Origin: Siphonodentalium dalli
Lineage: Eukaryota > Mollusca > Scaphopoda > Gadilida > Siphonodentaliidae
NCBI GenBank assembly: GCA_032622095.1
Contig: CP136063.1
Location: 80,889,980-80,953,979, forward strand
Direction of reading: 5' to 3'
Length of the DNA: 64,000 nt
The first letter of the stretch is position 1, and each line of letters opens with the position of its first letter. This document shows, piece after piece, positions 11,274 to 22,758 of this stretch. The notes beneath the pieces are model-generated. The model was not told the origin of the DNA and made no database searches. It was given only the letters and a program-made list of their open reading frames with translations. A program made the position numbers and the translations under genes.

Positions 11274-12202
11274 CTAGAAGGTGACCCGACTTCGTCCGGG
11301 CTTTGACCGTGAATTGTCTATTTTGAAGGCCAAGGTCAAGTGGGGTCACGATTTGACCCGTCCAAAACACTGCCCGAACAAAAGTACCCGACAAAAGTAC
11401 CCGTCGAAATCCATCCGGTTTTACCCGATTTGACCTTGTAGAAGGTGACCCGACTTCGACCTTGAATTGACCATTTTGAAGGTCAAGGTTAGGTGGGGTC
11501 AAACACCAAAACCCCAAAAATGGTGGAAATCGGCCAAGCGGATACCGGGAAATCGGCCCAGCGGATACCGAGATACCCTATGCATCAAATTTCGTCCGTA
11601 AAAATCCGCCAGTTTAACACGATTTGATTTCCACTCAAGTATATAAACGCGCCTCATATACACACGCTCATTAATTATCAAGTTTCAACGTAAAGATAAA
11701 TTACCATCGGTGCCCGAGATATCGCCAACACGTCTGAAACAGTCAAATGCATCGGCCGGTTAAGCGTTAACGTGATCTAACGTTATGACCTCTAACGACG
11801 TCATAGAAGTTACGCATTGTTTTTATCCTGATGGAAGATAGTACCACTTCTTCTTGATAAGTGAGGCAGATAACTAAAACGGATACATACGCATTATATA
11901 TCGTTGGAAAGAGGAAACACGAAAGATTCTCACAGTGTCATTATTATGACTGGCATTTTATTATTCGCGCTGTTTCGAATCGATTTGTAAGCACCGAACT
12001 CAAATGAAAGTCCCGTAACACAGCGTAAAAACAGATTTGACCTCGGCACGTGTAAAGTTGACCTCGGATCTGAAAATCAATAGGCCTATGTCACCCCCGG
12101 CCGAAAATACCCCGACATACTAAGTTTCATCGAAATCGGGTCGGCCGTTTTCGAGTTCATCGATTACACACACACAAACACACCCCCAAACACACCCTCA
12201 GA
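11274..12202 (-). mobile_element. non-autonomous Helitron, second family
   Basis: Read on the minus strand, it starts TCTGAGGGTGTG after an A and ends CTAG followed by T. A GC-rich hairpin (CCCGGACGAAGTCGGG) lies seven bases before the CTAG. The internal phrase aagtttcatcgaaatcgggt is related to the 'agtttcgtcccgatcgg' region of the other Helitron, so the two families are probably relatives. There is no open frame for Rep or helicase. Confidence 0.65.
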
Positions 12203-12235
12203 TCTATGCCATAAAATAATACATCTATGCCATTT

Positions 12236-12500
12236 TCTATTTATTGATATAACAAAATGAATTAGTGATATCACAAATTAAATTTTATGACATCACAATA
12301 TGAATTTATGATATCACAAAACCGAATTATTGGTATCACTAAATGGTTACTATTTTGTGATATCAATAATTCTATTTTGAGATATAAAACAATGAATTTT
12401 TTATATCACAAGTTGGAACTAGTGATATCTAAAAATCATTTTGTGACATCATAATATATTAAATGATATCATATATACGATTTTTTTATATCATGTATTA
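12236..12500. repeat. 'tgatatcac' array, right part
   Basis: Variants of tagtgatatcacaaa recur roughly every 25-30 bp. The core gatatc is itself palindromic. Confidence 0.55.
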
Positions 12501-12522
12501 ATTTAGTATTATCATAAATAGA

Positions 12523-12677
12523 GGATATCCACACTTTTTCAGTGGATATGGGTTATATCTCATGAGTGATGACAAAACATTGAATTTCCACGAGTGGCTT
12601 TAGCCACGAGTGGAAATTCAAATGTTTTGTCATCACGAATGAGATTTAACCCATATCCACTGAAAAAGTGTGGATAT
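12523..12677. repeat. 155-bp palindrome
   Basis: The left arm (from gatatccacactttttcagt) and the right arm (to tggatattc) are inverted copies that meet at tggctttagcca near 12600. Only a few mismatches interrupt about 75-bp arms, so it could form a long hairpin. Confidence 0.75.
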
Positions 12678-12679
12678 TC

Positions 12680-12880
12680 TGTTTATTATATCCGTTAGTT
12701 ACTTGCCTATGGCCCCCCAATGAATGTCAATACATCAGCAATTTCAAGCTGACACATTACGCCCAAAACAATAGTCCCATATTAAAACACTCAAAAAGTA
12801 TATATTTTGTATTTATTATATACTTTCGTTACTTGCCGATGGCCCCCAATGAATGTCAGTACATGATGTGTTCAGGAAAT
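12680..12880 (+). repeat. direct duplication of about 130 bp
   Basis: The block gtttattatatcc ... ttacttgcctatggcccccc ... aatgaatgtcaatacat recurs about 130 bp later with substitutions. Confidence 0.5.
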
Positions 12881-13039
12881 CATTCACTATGAAGTATAAC
12901 CTGACTACACACACGATGATCCACACGGCGCAATAATACCAGTGAGATATCGATATCTCACTAGTGGGATATCACTTATATCTCACTGCTAAAACCTTAT
13001 AATTCATGGGCAAGTATATAATAAAATGAATTATTGATA

Positions 13040-13640
13040 CCACTAAATAGGTAATACATTGCAGAACTGCGCACCATACAAATCTGAGTACATGGCGAAT
13101 ATTTATGATAGTTGAAGACCAATACCGTATGTGACACTTATATATAATACTCTTAAAATTTAAAGCCTGAACGCATATCCTCTCTGTATGTATAGAGCTT
13201 GCATGGTGTCGGAGAGTACTTATAGTGTTGTCTATGTTTAAAGGCCCATAAAATGTTCATAAACCAAATAATTTGTGACAGTCAGGTGATCAAAATATGT
13301 ATGCAACATACTTGATATTAGCCACGCGTCCCTGGTTTGTAAACAAATCATGATACTGTGGCAAATAAATATGCTTAAATCGAATACCTGGTGAACATGA
13401 ACGGGTATGAAATGTGAATTTAACTGTCTATACACTTATGGACATTTGATATATATACTATTATGTTACGGTGAACTTGTAAATATCACCCGTCGACACA
13501 CATGAGTGTATCATGAGTGAATGGACAACAACAACGTAATACCGGTATAACATACCTGTTGCCTTTTGTCTGACCTTGTCACTCAAACAACATGCGTGCA
13601 TGTCAAACGTATAAAGTAGTTATTGGCTCACCCCAAGAAC
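13040..13640. other. no gene recognised
   Basis: AT-rich sequence with only short unrecognised frames. Confidence 0.4.
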
Positions 13641-13646
13641 TTTTAA

Positions 13647-14476
13647 CCCTTTCATGACGGGAGCTGCACTGGCGCAACATTAAAGACTCTGAGCCAATCC
13701 ATTCTCTTATATGTCGGCTCGCATGTGTAAGAGAATGCATTGGCCTAACAATTTTTTCTTACATTTTTTAAAACAATTTTTATCACATAATTTGGCCATA
13801 AAAGCAGTTTCATAATTATCGGTAATCGACACGTTTAATATCAGCGCGTGCGATGACGTCACGGCGTTCTTCAGATAACTTGCGATCGCTGTAGTTTATG
13901 ATTGTTGTTTTCGATGAATATTTCGCGTTGCTTCGGGTTTATTTGATCATGTGATAAAAGGTATCTCACACTCGTCCTATTTTATACGTAATTTATCAAC
14001 CTCGTCCTCTAAATTCTATTTGAGCCTCGGTAAACCTCGGCTCAAATCGAATTTAGTGAACTCGGTTGATAAATTCCGTATAAAATAGGAACTCATGTGA
14101 GATCCTCTATTTATCATTTTTTCTTACATAGTTTTAACAAATTTTTTAATTTTTTCTTACATTCTTTAACAATTTTTGATCATTTTTTATAATATTTTTC
14201 TTACATTCTTTATAAATTTTATCATTTTATCTTACATTCTTTAACAAATTTTATAAAAAAAATTATCGTTATTTCTTACATTCTTTAACATTTTTTTTTT
14301 TTATCATTTTTTCATTTGTTCTTACATTCTTTAACAATTATTAAAAATAATATAAACTGAGATTGGCCAATGCGTTCACTTATATATGCGAGGCGACATA
14401 TGGTCGACTCGCATATATAAGAATGATTTGGCACAGGGTTTTCGCAAAAATTCAGGAAGCTCCCGTCATGAAAGAG
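13647..14476. mobile_element. piggyBac-like non-autonomous element 1
   Basis: TTAA flanks both sides (13643-13646 and 14477-14480). The ends match as inverted repeats: CCCTTTCATGACGGGAGCT on the left, with one mismatch on the right. TTAA followed by CCC is the piggyBac pattern. Inside, the phrase ttcttatatatgcgagNcgac forms palindromes near both ends, and 14100-14345 is a tandem array of cattttttcttacattcttt units. No transposase is present. Confidence 0.65.
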
Positions 14477-14681
14477 TTAAGGAGGTCAATGCAAGTGATC
14501 AATTTTGAATGTGGATTTCCATGTAATTGATGCAAATCTACAGGACATGCAAAAGTCTGACATGCTTTCTAATAGTTTCTAAGCCCGCCAGCCAGATACA
14601 TGTCTATACCGTTGCATTATACAATATATTTCAATTTACAGTATACACCCGGAAATGTGTGAAATTCTTCAACTTATATAT

Positions 14682-17270
14682 AGTGAACGTTCAGACGACC
14701 ACGATTCAGTCATAAGTGGAGAAATCGGGCCCGACAAAAACGTGAATAGTCTATATATTAACATGGGAAATCGTGGGTTGTTTATATATAAAGCCATGTG
14801 ATTCACTACCCAACGATCTTTGCATTCATGATATTTTATGTACAGATGACTGCGATTCGGTCGCAAGTGCATGGGATGGTAACCAAGGATACGCCACGAT
14901 TTTCGCATCTGACTTATGATCGAATCGTGGTTGTTTGGTCGTTCATGTAATCCCCATATATTCCAGATGTGTCACTTGACACTTGTCGCATTGCAAAAAC
15001 TATATTATATAGTCGAATGAAACCACCGGAGTACCATACAGTATATGAGACTCCCCCCTAAACTGGCGAATTTCCACATATAGTGTGATCAAAATAACAT
15101 ATAAGCAATATATAACGTTATTAACGCCTTATTCCTGATAAATTCCCTTTAGTTTGACATATATACAGCGAAAGAAGACTATATATATAGCGACAAATAA
15201 TTGGTAGAATAAGACTGTCCGGTATTTACTTGGGTATACTTTTGGTGTCACAACTATTTTCTGGACAGCTCATGATGGCCTGATGCGCTTTACAACTTAC
15301 TACTGAGCCACCGGGAGCGGAAATCGTAGGTAACCTACTTACCACTGAGCCACCGGGAGCGGAAATCTCGGGTAACCTACTTACCACTGAGCCACCGGGA
15401 GCGGAAATCGTAGGTAACCTACTTACCACTGAGCCACCGGGAGCGGAAATCTCGGGTAACCTACTTACCACTGAGCCATTGGGAGCGGAAATCGTAGGTA
15501 ACCTACTTACCACTGAGCCACCGGGAGCGGAAATCGTAGGTAACCTACTTACCACTGAGCCACCGGGAGCGGAAATCGTAGGTAACCTACTTACCACTGA
15601 GCCACCGGGAGCGGAAATCTCGGGTAACCTACTTACCACTGAGCCACCGGGAGCGGAAATCGCAGGTAACCTACTTACCACTGAGCCACCGGGAGCGGAA
15701 ATCGTAGGTAACCTACTTACCACTGAGCCACCGGGAGCGGAAATCTCGGGTAACCTACTTACCACTGAGCCACCGGGAGCGGAAACCGTAGGTAACCTAC
15801 TTACCACTGAGCCACCGGGAGCGGAAATCTCGGGTAACCTACTTACCACTGAGCCACCGGGAGCGGAAATCGCAGGTAACCAAAACTTACCACTGAGCCA
15901 CCGGAAGCGGAAATCGTAGGTAACCTACGTACCACTGAGCCACCGGGAGCGGAAATCGTAGGTAACCTACTTACCACTGAGCCACCGGGAGCGGAAATCT
16001 CGGGTAACCTACTTACCACTGAGCCACCGGGAGCGGAAATCGTAGGTAACCTACTTACCACTGAGCCACCGGGAGCGGAAATCTCGGGTAACCTACTTAC
16101 CACTGAGCCATTGGGAGCGGAAATCGTAGGTAACCTACTTACCACTGAGCCACCGGGAGCGGAAATCGTAGGTAACCTACTTACCACTGAGCCACCGGGA
16201 GCGGAAATCTCGGGTAACCTACTTACCACTGAGCCACCGGGAGCGGAAATCGTAGGTAACCTACTTACCACTGAGCCACCGGGAGCGGAAATCTCTGGTA
16301 ACCTACTTACCACTGAGCCATTGGGAGCGGAAATCGTAGGTAACCTACTTACCACTGAGCCACCGGGAGCGGAAATCTCGGATAACCTACTTACCACTGA
16401 GCCATTGGGAGCGGAAATCGTAGGTAACCTACTTACCACTGAGCCACCGGGAGCGGAAATCGCAGGTAACCGACTTACCACTGAGCCACCGGGAGCGGAA
16501 ATCGCAGGTAACCGACTTACCACTGAGCCATCGGGAGCGGAAATCGCAGGTAACCTACTTACCACTGAGCCACAGGGAGCGGAAATCGCAGGTAACCTAA
16601 GTGAACGTTCAGACGGCTACGATTCAATCGTAAGTGGAAAGATTTCCGTCGTAAGTATTCATCGGTAGTTGGGCTGGGCATAACCACGACAAGATCCCGA
16701 CTAAAGTAACAAGAAAACCAATGTCAGAAATGGTAACGCGCTCAAGATCATATATTATATACCCATGATTGTAATTATATAATATAATATATATTGGTTT
16801 CACGAATGACCAACTCATAATTCCGTTAAAACAACTAATCCTTCAAATTATTATGGCTTATCACTGAAGGTATCTCATGGATCTCACAAGAATTCCCAAC
16901 AACACCTTTTACCAGACTCGGCCTCCGGGTCGCAGTTCGACTTTTAATCCGTCCCAACAATTCCCATTTCTCTAAATAAAACGCCCATGCATGGCCCATG
17001 TATACCAAGAATCAGCGAAACATTATACACGCGGAGCTTGATTTTAGATGCGAAATTGCGGCGTATCCTCCACTTGCGATGGAATCGCAATCGTGTGTAT
17101 GTAAAAATCGTAGATGGAAAGATCAATCACGTGGTTAATCATGAATTACGAACAATCCACGATATATCCTCCTCTGCGACGATATCGCAATCGTGTGAGC
17201 AAACTATCCACGATTTTGTCGGGCCCGATTCCTCCACTTACGATTGAATCGTGATCGTCTGAACGTTACT
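14682..17270. mobile_element. inverted-terminal-motif element enclosing a minisatellite
   Basis: The left end, from AGTGAACGTTCAGACG, and the right end, on the other strand from AGTAACGTTCAGACG, match over about 60 bp, including acgattcaNtc and atcgggcccgacaaaa. The same terminal motif also occurs internally, directly after the minisatellite at 16600, and in inverted form near 14890-14935. The region may therefore be two short MITEs of one family (14682-~14940 and 16600-17270) around the array, or one composite element. No target duplication is clear. Confidence 0.55.
15306..16599. repeat. 42-bp minisatellite, about 31 units
   Basis: The unit reads gccaccgggagcggaaatcg, then taggtaacctacttaccact, then ga. 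Three main variants differ at one position: cgtagg, ctcggg or cgcagg. A fourth has attggg in place of accggg. Because 42 is a multiple of three, both strands are open throughout, giving 14-residue periodic frames (VSRLPTISAPGGSV on minus, GAEIVGNLLTTEPP on plus). Each unit contains ggtaacc, within a GTAGGT-A-ACCTAC near-palindrome in the commonest variant. No start context, splice site or family supports translation. Confidence 0.9.
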
Positions 17271-17618
17271 AATACTCGGAGGCATACCACGAAGAAAATT
17301 CGGCACCGCCTTAAGTTTAACAACACGTATTGTCATTGTATCTTCGATACTATTGTTGCATGGCCTAGAGTCTACTATGGTATTTGACATTTAAATTGTC
17401 AATAAACGATTCAATGTGAACCTCTAAACAACAAGCCTATCGATTTCAGATTTTAGATTGTATGTCTAGGTCAGTATACTATATAGTAGAATGAGGTCCG
17501 CATTAGCATTCATTCGCGAGCACAATGTCAGGGGCAGTATTCCCAATTGGGTAATTTATTTTATAAACCAGGTACTTTATCTGGTAGCGGCTGAACACAC
17601 ATGGTATCTTCGCTATAG
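17271..17618. other. no gene recognised
   Basis: Unique-looking spacer between the minisatellite element and the large inverted-repeat element. Confidence 0.4.
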
Positions 17619-17784
17619 CGTTAATAGTCCAGTCGATCTATGGTTGAACCCCTAACTAATTGCAATAGAAGCTTTTTTGGTGTCAATCGTTCCAGCATAG
17701 CTTCCACAACAACATACTAAAACCCCCATGCACCCCCAATGTAGAAAGTCTCCATTGGGGGGGGGGGGGGAATAAATAACGGAA

Positions 17785-18336
17785 AATCGGAGAAATGTGG
17801 AATATCTACTTTATGTGGCGCCTGTTGTAGACTGAAGCTATATTTTCCACAACATTGTCAAATCCTACTACATCAAATGCATGCTACAATATATGTGAGG
17901 ATATCATCTGATAAAGGTTGCATTTTGGGGTAAAATATGCGAAAAATATTTGTTTAATCGGAGAAATGTGGAATATCGACTTTCTGTGGCGCTTGTTGTA
18001 GTTTGAAGCTATATTTTTCGTCACATTGTCAAATCATGCTACACCAATTGCATATTACAATAAAAGTGAGGATATCATCTGATAAAGTTTACATTTTTGG
18101 GGCAAAATATGCAAAGAAATATTTTTTAAATCGGAGAAATGTGGAATATCGAATTTCTGTGGCGCCTGTTGTAGACTGAAGCTATATTTTTCATCACATT
18201 GTCAAACCATACAACATCAATTGCATGTAACAATAACAGTGATGATATCATCTGATAAAGGTTGCATTTTAGGGTAAAATATGCAAAAATATTTAAAAAA
18301 TCGGTGAAATATGGAATCTCTCATTTCTGGTGCACA
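17785..18336 (+). repeat. subterminal 172-bp repeats, left arm
   Basis: Units start at about 17785, 17957 and 18130, with a partial unit at 18299. Each runs from atcggagaaatgtggaatat through caacattgtcaaa and gaggatatcatctgataaag to gcaaaatat. They mirror those of the right arm one for one. Confidence 0.85.
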
Positions 18337-18388
18337 TGCTGCAAACATAAGTTATATTTTGAGTCATACATTTTTCATATTCAATATA

Positions 18389-18586
18389 TTATGCTGCTGT
18401 ATCGTCACTTTCTATGTTTGAATTCGAACAACCCATATCCTGGCACTTTCCACACACTGTCGAACAACTCAGCCCTTGACGCTTGCACCCACACTTCATG
18501 TTGTTACAGCCAGAAGAACAATTGCATCTTATCATTTTGAGGAGTGATTCCGGGGCTGGTGGTAAGTCTGTCATCATCGGGTGCAT
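18389..18586 (-). pseudogene. tesmin/TSO1-like CXC zinc-binding tail
   Basis: The C-terminal block has nine regularly spaced cysteines within about 35 residues (CNCSSGC, CGCKRQGLSCSTVC, CGKC, GC). CXC modules of this type bind zinc and usually DNA. It is separated from the nuclease block by a stop/frameshift at about 18590 and stops 50 bp from the inner edge of the left inverted repeat. Confidence 0.7.
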
Positions 18587-21186
18587 TACATCCCCATCTA
18601 ATGTCCACCCCAGTCAGTGGGTTCGGCCGTGTTTCCGGCCCATAGTTGTGTTTGAACATATACCCTTCGGCTGTGACATTTAGCTGCTGCAGAAGATGGT
18701 GGTAAGTTATCTGGCTTTACAAAATGTCTTGCATACGACACCTTTTCCACTAAATACTTTCGACGGCACATTACCAAAGTGTCCCCATTCTTGCCACCGT
18801 ATAATGATATCATTGCCTGTGTACCAAGGTTATCAACTTCTTCAACAGAGAGATCTTTGACCAAGAACTTGTGTCCGATTGCTTGAAGGTAAGTATCACG
18901 ACATAGTTTATCAAAGCACTTCTGTTTCCCAATTCCAAACATTCTGGATGTTGTATCACATCGAGTTATAGAATGAAAAAATAGAAGGCTCCGACACAAG
19001 TCTTCTCCCAAAGCCTGTCGAATTTGTCGAATCTCATATACTTGTTTATTCTGCATCTTATCGCTCCGGAAAGTAATTTCGAAGGTGATATCGTTTGCCC
19101 AATACAAAAGTAGAACAAGCAGAACCGTATCTTCACCGCTCATTATTGTAGATCCCAATTTTGCCCGTTCGACGGCAGTTCGTACTATATCAGTATCTGC
19201 ATCCCCGTCTGAGTGGACCACCATACATCCACATTTCACCCATTTATTTGCAATTAAGTAGATGACGGATTGTTTGTTTTTAGCGTTACGGAGGAAGTTC
19301 TCCTTCTGTCCAACAATCGCCATATCCTCAACAAAATGGACATCGGGGCTACATTTTACTGATTTGGCACGTCGTTCATGGGTCGCATCTTTATTGGTAG
19401 GGCCGTTGTAACCGTCGAACACAACAGTAACGGTCGCTGCATATACCTGGGCAATGTCTTTGTATGTAACGCAGTTTTTCCAAGGCAATCTAATTAGAAG
19501 TGATCCACCATCCAAGACATAATGGCAATCTGACATAACTGAACGTGTCTCTGGATCTGTTGGTGTGGCCTCATTTGAACGACGGATTATAGCTTTGGCG
19601 AGAGGTGGTTTTTCAGCTTTCCACATGACCCCATTCGACTCAAAGAGTGACGGTGTGTATGCACACAGTTCATACTGGAGAGCATCATCAAGGTTGATGT
19701 CGGTGTTTGATGCAAGAACAAACATTCGTTGGAACAGCAACGCCGGGTCTATCCTTGCACCGTATTTTGTTTTAACCGCCATAACACTAGCCATTGTCTG
19801 AATCCTTCCGACTCCGCTTAATTGAATAGTCAAACACACTTTTATTCTCCATGTTGCGAATAACACTTTCACCGAAACAAAAGAAATCACAAACATTAGT
19901 GCCGACAGGAGCAGTAACTCCAGTCGCAATGTTTCTCAGATCAGGGTCGCCGGTGAACGGGGAATGTTCCTTCAAAAAGTCTATCACTATTTTAGTATCA
20001 TCAATGTCTCGTGTCATTCGAGTCGTCGAAATATCTTTATGTTGTTCACTAGTTTCTGTGACTGTACCAGTGAATGTTTGCATAGACATGTTAAATTCAG
20101 CTGATGCTGGTACGGAAGAGAGCCATGTGGCTCGCTGAGCGTGGCTCACGCCACTACCTCGTGTCAATCCATCAACGGATTTTATGGAACGCATGAGTAC
20201 TTGTTTAATGACTAAATCGGGGCCAGACCACTCCATATTCGCGCAGACCTTTTAATGGAATTTCCTTTTCCCATGAATTGCACGTGAACAGATTCATTCG
20301 CATTTTCAAAGTTCTCCATATTTTGTAGGTAAAAATATGCTGACTTCAGGTAAGTGTGACGTCCCGCTGAAGCGAAAATGGATAAAGCTTCCCGTGTAGC
20401 ATCCTTATGCAGCCCAAAGTCATTTAGTCTGTCTGCCATGATCAGTTTTCTGATTACAGAGAACATTTAGTGTAAACAATATTTTATTCTCAAGAATAGC
20501 ACATATAATACATAATATAAGGACGATAACAATTTAACATTAGAGAAAAGGATTTGGCAGTAAGCCAAAGGCTTATAGGTGGCCATTTCCTTAGTATATA
20601 TATTGCATCATGGTTTGATTGGGTCTCAATGATGAATTGCCTGTTCCACAAGCACCCGCAACATTTGCTGATATTGCAACCAGTATTTACTGGTGGCTGA
20701 TAGGCTGCACAGCACTTCCATTTCTGCCTCCAGAAGAACTGCCACGCCTGGTAAAATGTTGTCGCGGGATACGTCATCAACAGTCAGATCGCCATTCAGA
20801 ATATTATCATAAAGGAGACCAGCATGCGAGAGACATCACTAACCGGAAGAGTGACATCGGTTCCGCACCCAAGAACTTCGGAAGACACCAACGCACCAAG
20901 CGCTGTGTCCACTAAGGAATGGGATCGCATTGCCCTGGAATACGCCTTTCCTGAGAAGATATGATTCACTGCATTTTCGGCGTTCACTCTCTCCATTATC
21001 TCGCATAACCCAGATCCTTCCATCAATGTTCCTATGGCTCCCAGAATGTTCATCACTGTGTGAAAGCCGCCTAATAATAAACACACATCTTAGTTCTGGA
21101 TAATTGTTTATCACAACATATGCTTTCCAGAAAAGTGGCTGGTCGAATGTTATTACTAATCCAGAAGAGCTCGAGAATGCTAGCAT
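18389..21186 (-). pseudogene. PIN/FEN-like nuclease with CXC domain, frameshifted
   Basis: Read right to left, consecutive open blocks cover one long protein. These are ITFDQPLFWKAYVVINNYPE (about 21150-21090), LGGFHTVMNILGAIGTLMEG (21086-20796), a shifted block to about 20620, then 20466-20212, 20236-19787, 19929-18598 and 18586-18389. The fourth to sixth blocks carry TSEQHKD, a PIN/FEN-like acidic set (VVFDGY, SDGDADTDIV, GEDTVLLVLL), FFHSITRCDTTSRMFG and PTDW. The last block is a tesmin/TSO1-like CXC motif (CNCSSGCNNMKCGCK ... CGKCQDMGC). This domain set recurs in unnamed invertebrate proteins. At least three frameshifts indicate decay. The 18598-19929 frame begins with a hydrophobic stretch that is out of frame with the gene and is not a signal peptide. 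As the only gene between the arms it is the candidate mobility or cargo function; the nuclease role is inferred from motifs. Confidence 0.7.
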
Positions 21187-21204
21187 ATGCACTAGAAGTG
21201 AGAG

Positions 21205-21463
21205 ATTCCATATTTCACCGATTTTTTGCATATTTTTTGCATATTTTACCCCAAAATGCAACCTTTATCAGATGATATCCTCACTGTTATTGTTACATGC
21301 AATTGATGTTGTATGGTTTGACAATGTGATGAAAAATATAGCTTCAGTCTACAACAGGCGCCACAGAAATTCGATATTCCACATTTCTCCGATTAAAATT
21401 TTTGTGTGTGCATATTTTGTCCCAAATATGTAACCTTTATCAGATGATATCCTCACTTTTATT
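21205..21463 (-). repeat. subterminal repeats, right arm inner part
   Basis: This is the inverted copy of the inner left-arm units: agagattccatatttcaccg matches 18299-18320, followed by one complete unit and the start of the next. The unit breaks off at cacttttatt where the nested element begins. Confidence 0.85.
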
Positions 21464-22758
21464 ACTTGCGCCAGTCCATGCTGGACGCAAGTAATGTTTT
21501 CGGCTCGGATGTCTGTTTATTTTTCTGTTTATCCTTCCTTCCGTGAATATGTTACGTCATACCGGAAGTACATACTGTCAAAAATGAACACGCGCTAATA
21601 TGAAATGGTTGCATCAATTGTAATTTAAATCCACATATATACTTAATTTGCATTGTTATCTGGTTTTATTTTGGTAATAAATCGTTCAAAAATGAACAAT
21701 ATTGAATTATTTCTTTCTGGAAACCGATCATGACGTCCCGACGCACATCAGGACGTCACAAGCTACATGGGCGCGCAAAACACCATACATGATTGCGTCG
21801 ATGTCCAGACAGCTGAGACTCGTATTACACGGACAGGCTAAACCATTCCATCTGCCAACAACTTCGTGTTTTATTATTATAAATATATATACTGCATGTA
21901 AAACAAACGTGGGCAACAGTACATGCCCATTAGAAGCCTATTTTATGTAACTTGAAACTCGAGGAAATGAGTTGAGATCAAATCTAAAAGATGCGTGCGG
22001 AATCGTTTTTTTCGCAGTGACTGTGAGGTGCGAACATATTTCTGGAAAGTTCAAAACATTTTCGAAAGATCCTGGTGCATATAAATCATGTCCGGCCAAA
22101 CAGTCGAGCGCGTGGTTCAATTGAAAAACAATTGCACTGAAAATGTGAATGTGGAAACATGGATTATTAAAATGCCTTATTAATTAACTGGGAAAACAAG
22201 CTTTCTCATTCTCAACGCAATATACATGTTGATATGTTCCCGAAGTCTGTAGATCAGTCGCTAAGGGCATGTTCACATTGACACATTGTTAATCAAAGAC
22301 TAACCAATGATCGCGTTTCTTTTATTTAATTGTGTCGGTATTTTGTAATTTACTTTGATGGTTTTTGCCACTGGCATACACACTTGATATCATTCTAGCC
22401 AAACTAGTAAGTTAACCCAATTGGTATATAATATAGCATCATCGGCAACCAATCGTCTTCACACCCTTCATATGAACGATGTCTATATTGTTATATTAAT
22501 ATGTCAAACAACTCGTACGTATTACTAAGACTATACCATTAGTGTAATAGATCAACTTGAGATAACAGATATTCTGTCCGTACACACACCTATTTCAGCG
22601 ATGGATGAACAGAGCTTTGATATCTAGATTTTTGTTATCGATCTCTCAAACGAGGGGGCAGCACCCGTGGTTCAAACTGTTGTTGGCAAGACACCACACA
22701 ACATGCCAAATGTGTGATGGGCGCAAGTATAGGCAGCTCCAGTGAGTGCATTCTAGTT
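21464..22758. mobile_element. Helentron-like non-autonomous element (HINE) 1
   Basis: It splits a 172-bp repeat unit: ...cacttttatt stops at 21463 and gtaacatgcaattg resumes at 22759. The neighbouring unit reads uninterrupted (gttattgtaacatg), so the exact empty site is known. The 5' end is ACTTGCGCC. A perfect inverted copy, GGCGCAAGT, lies not at the 3' end but about 29 bp inside it (22721-22729), followed by a short imperfect hairpin (gcagctccagtgagtgc). Asymmetric inverted repeats plus a 3' hairpin, a TT target and no target duplication are Helentron/Helitron2 features. The first 30 bases also fold back on themselves. No open frame of note. Confidence 0.75.

Noticed and set aside
12900-13030. 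Regulatory palindrome cluster (gatatcgatatctcac)
   Set aside because: It appears to be an extension of the gatatc-rich array, not a distinct site; no gene nearby to regulate.
15306-16599. CRISPR array
   Set aside because: Units are contiguous with no unique spacers, and the window is eukaryotic.
15226-16668. Long repetitive open frames on both strands, resembling a repeat protein
   Set aside because: They follow from a 42-bp unit without stops; both strands are equally open, and there is no start context, splice site or known domain.
18598-19929. N-terminal signal peptide or membrane segment (MRLELLLLSALMFVIS)
   Set aside because: This stretch is the out-of-frame reading of the preceding coding block, not a true protein start.
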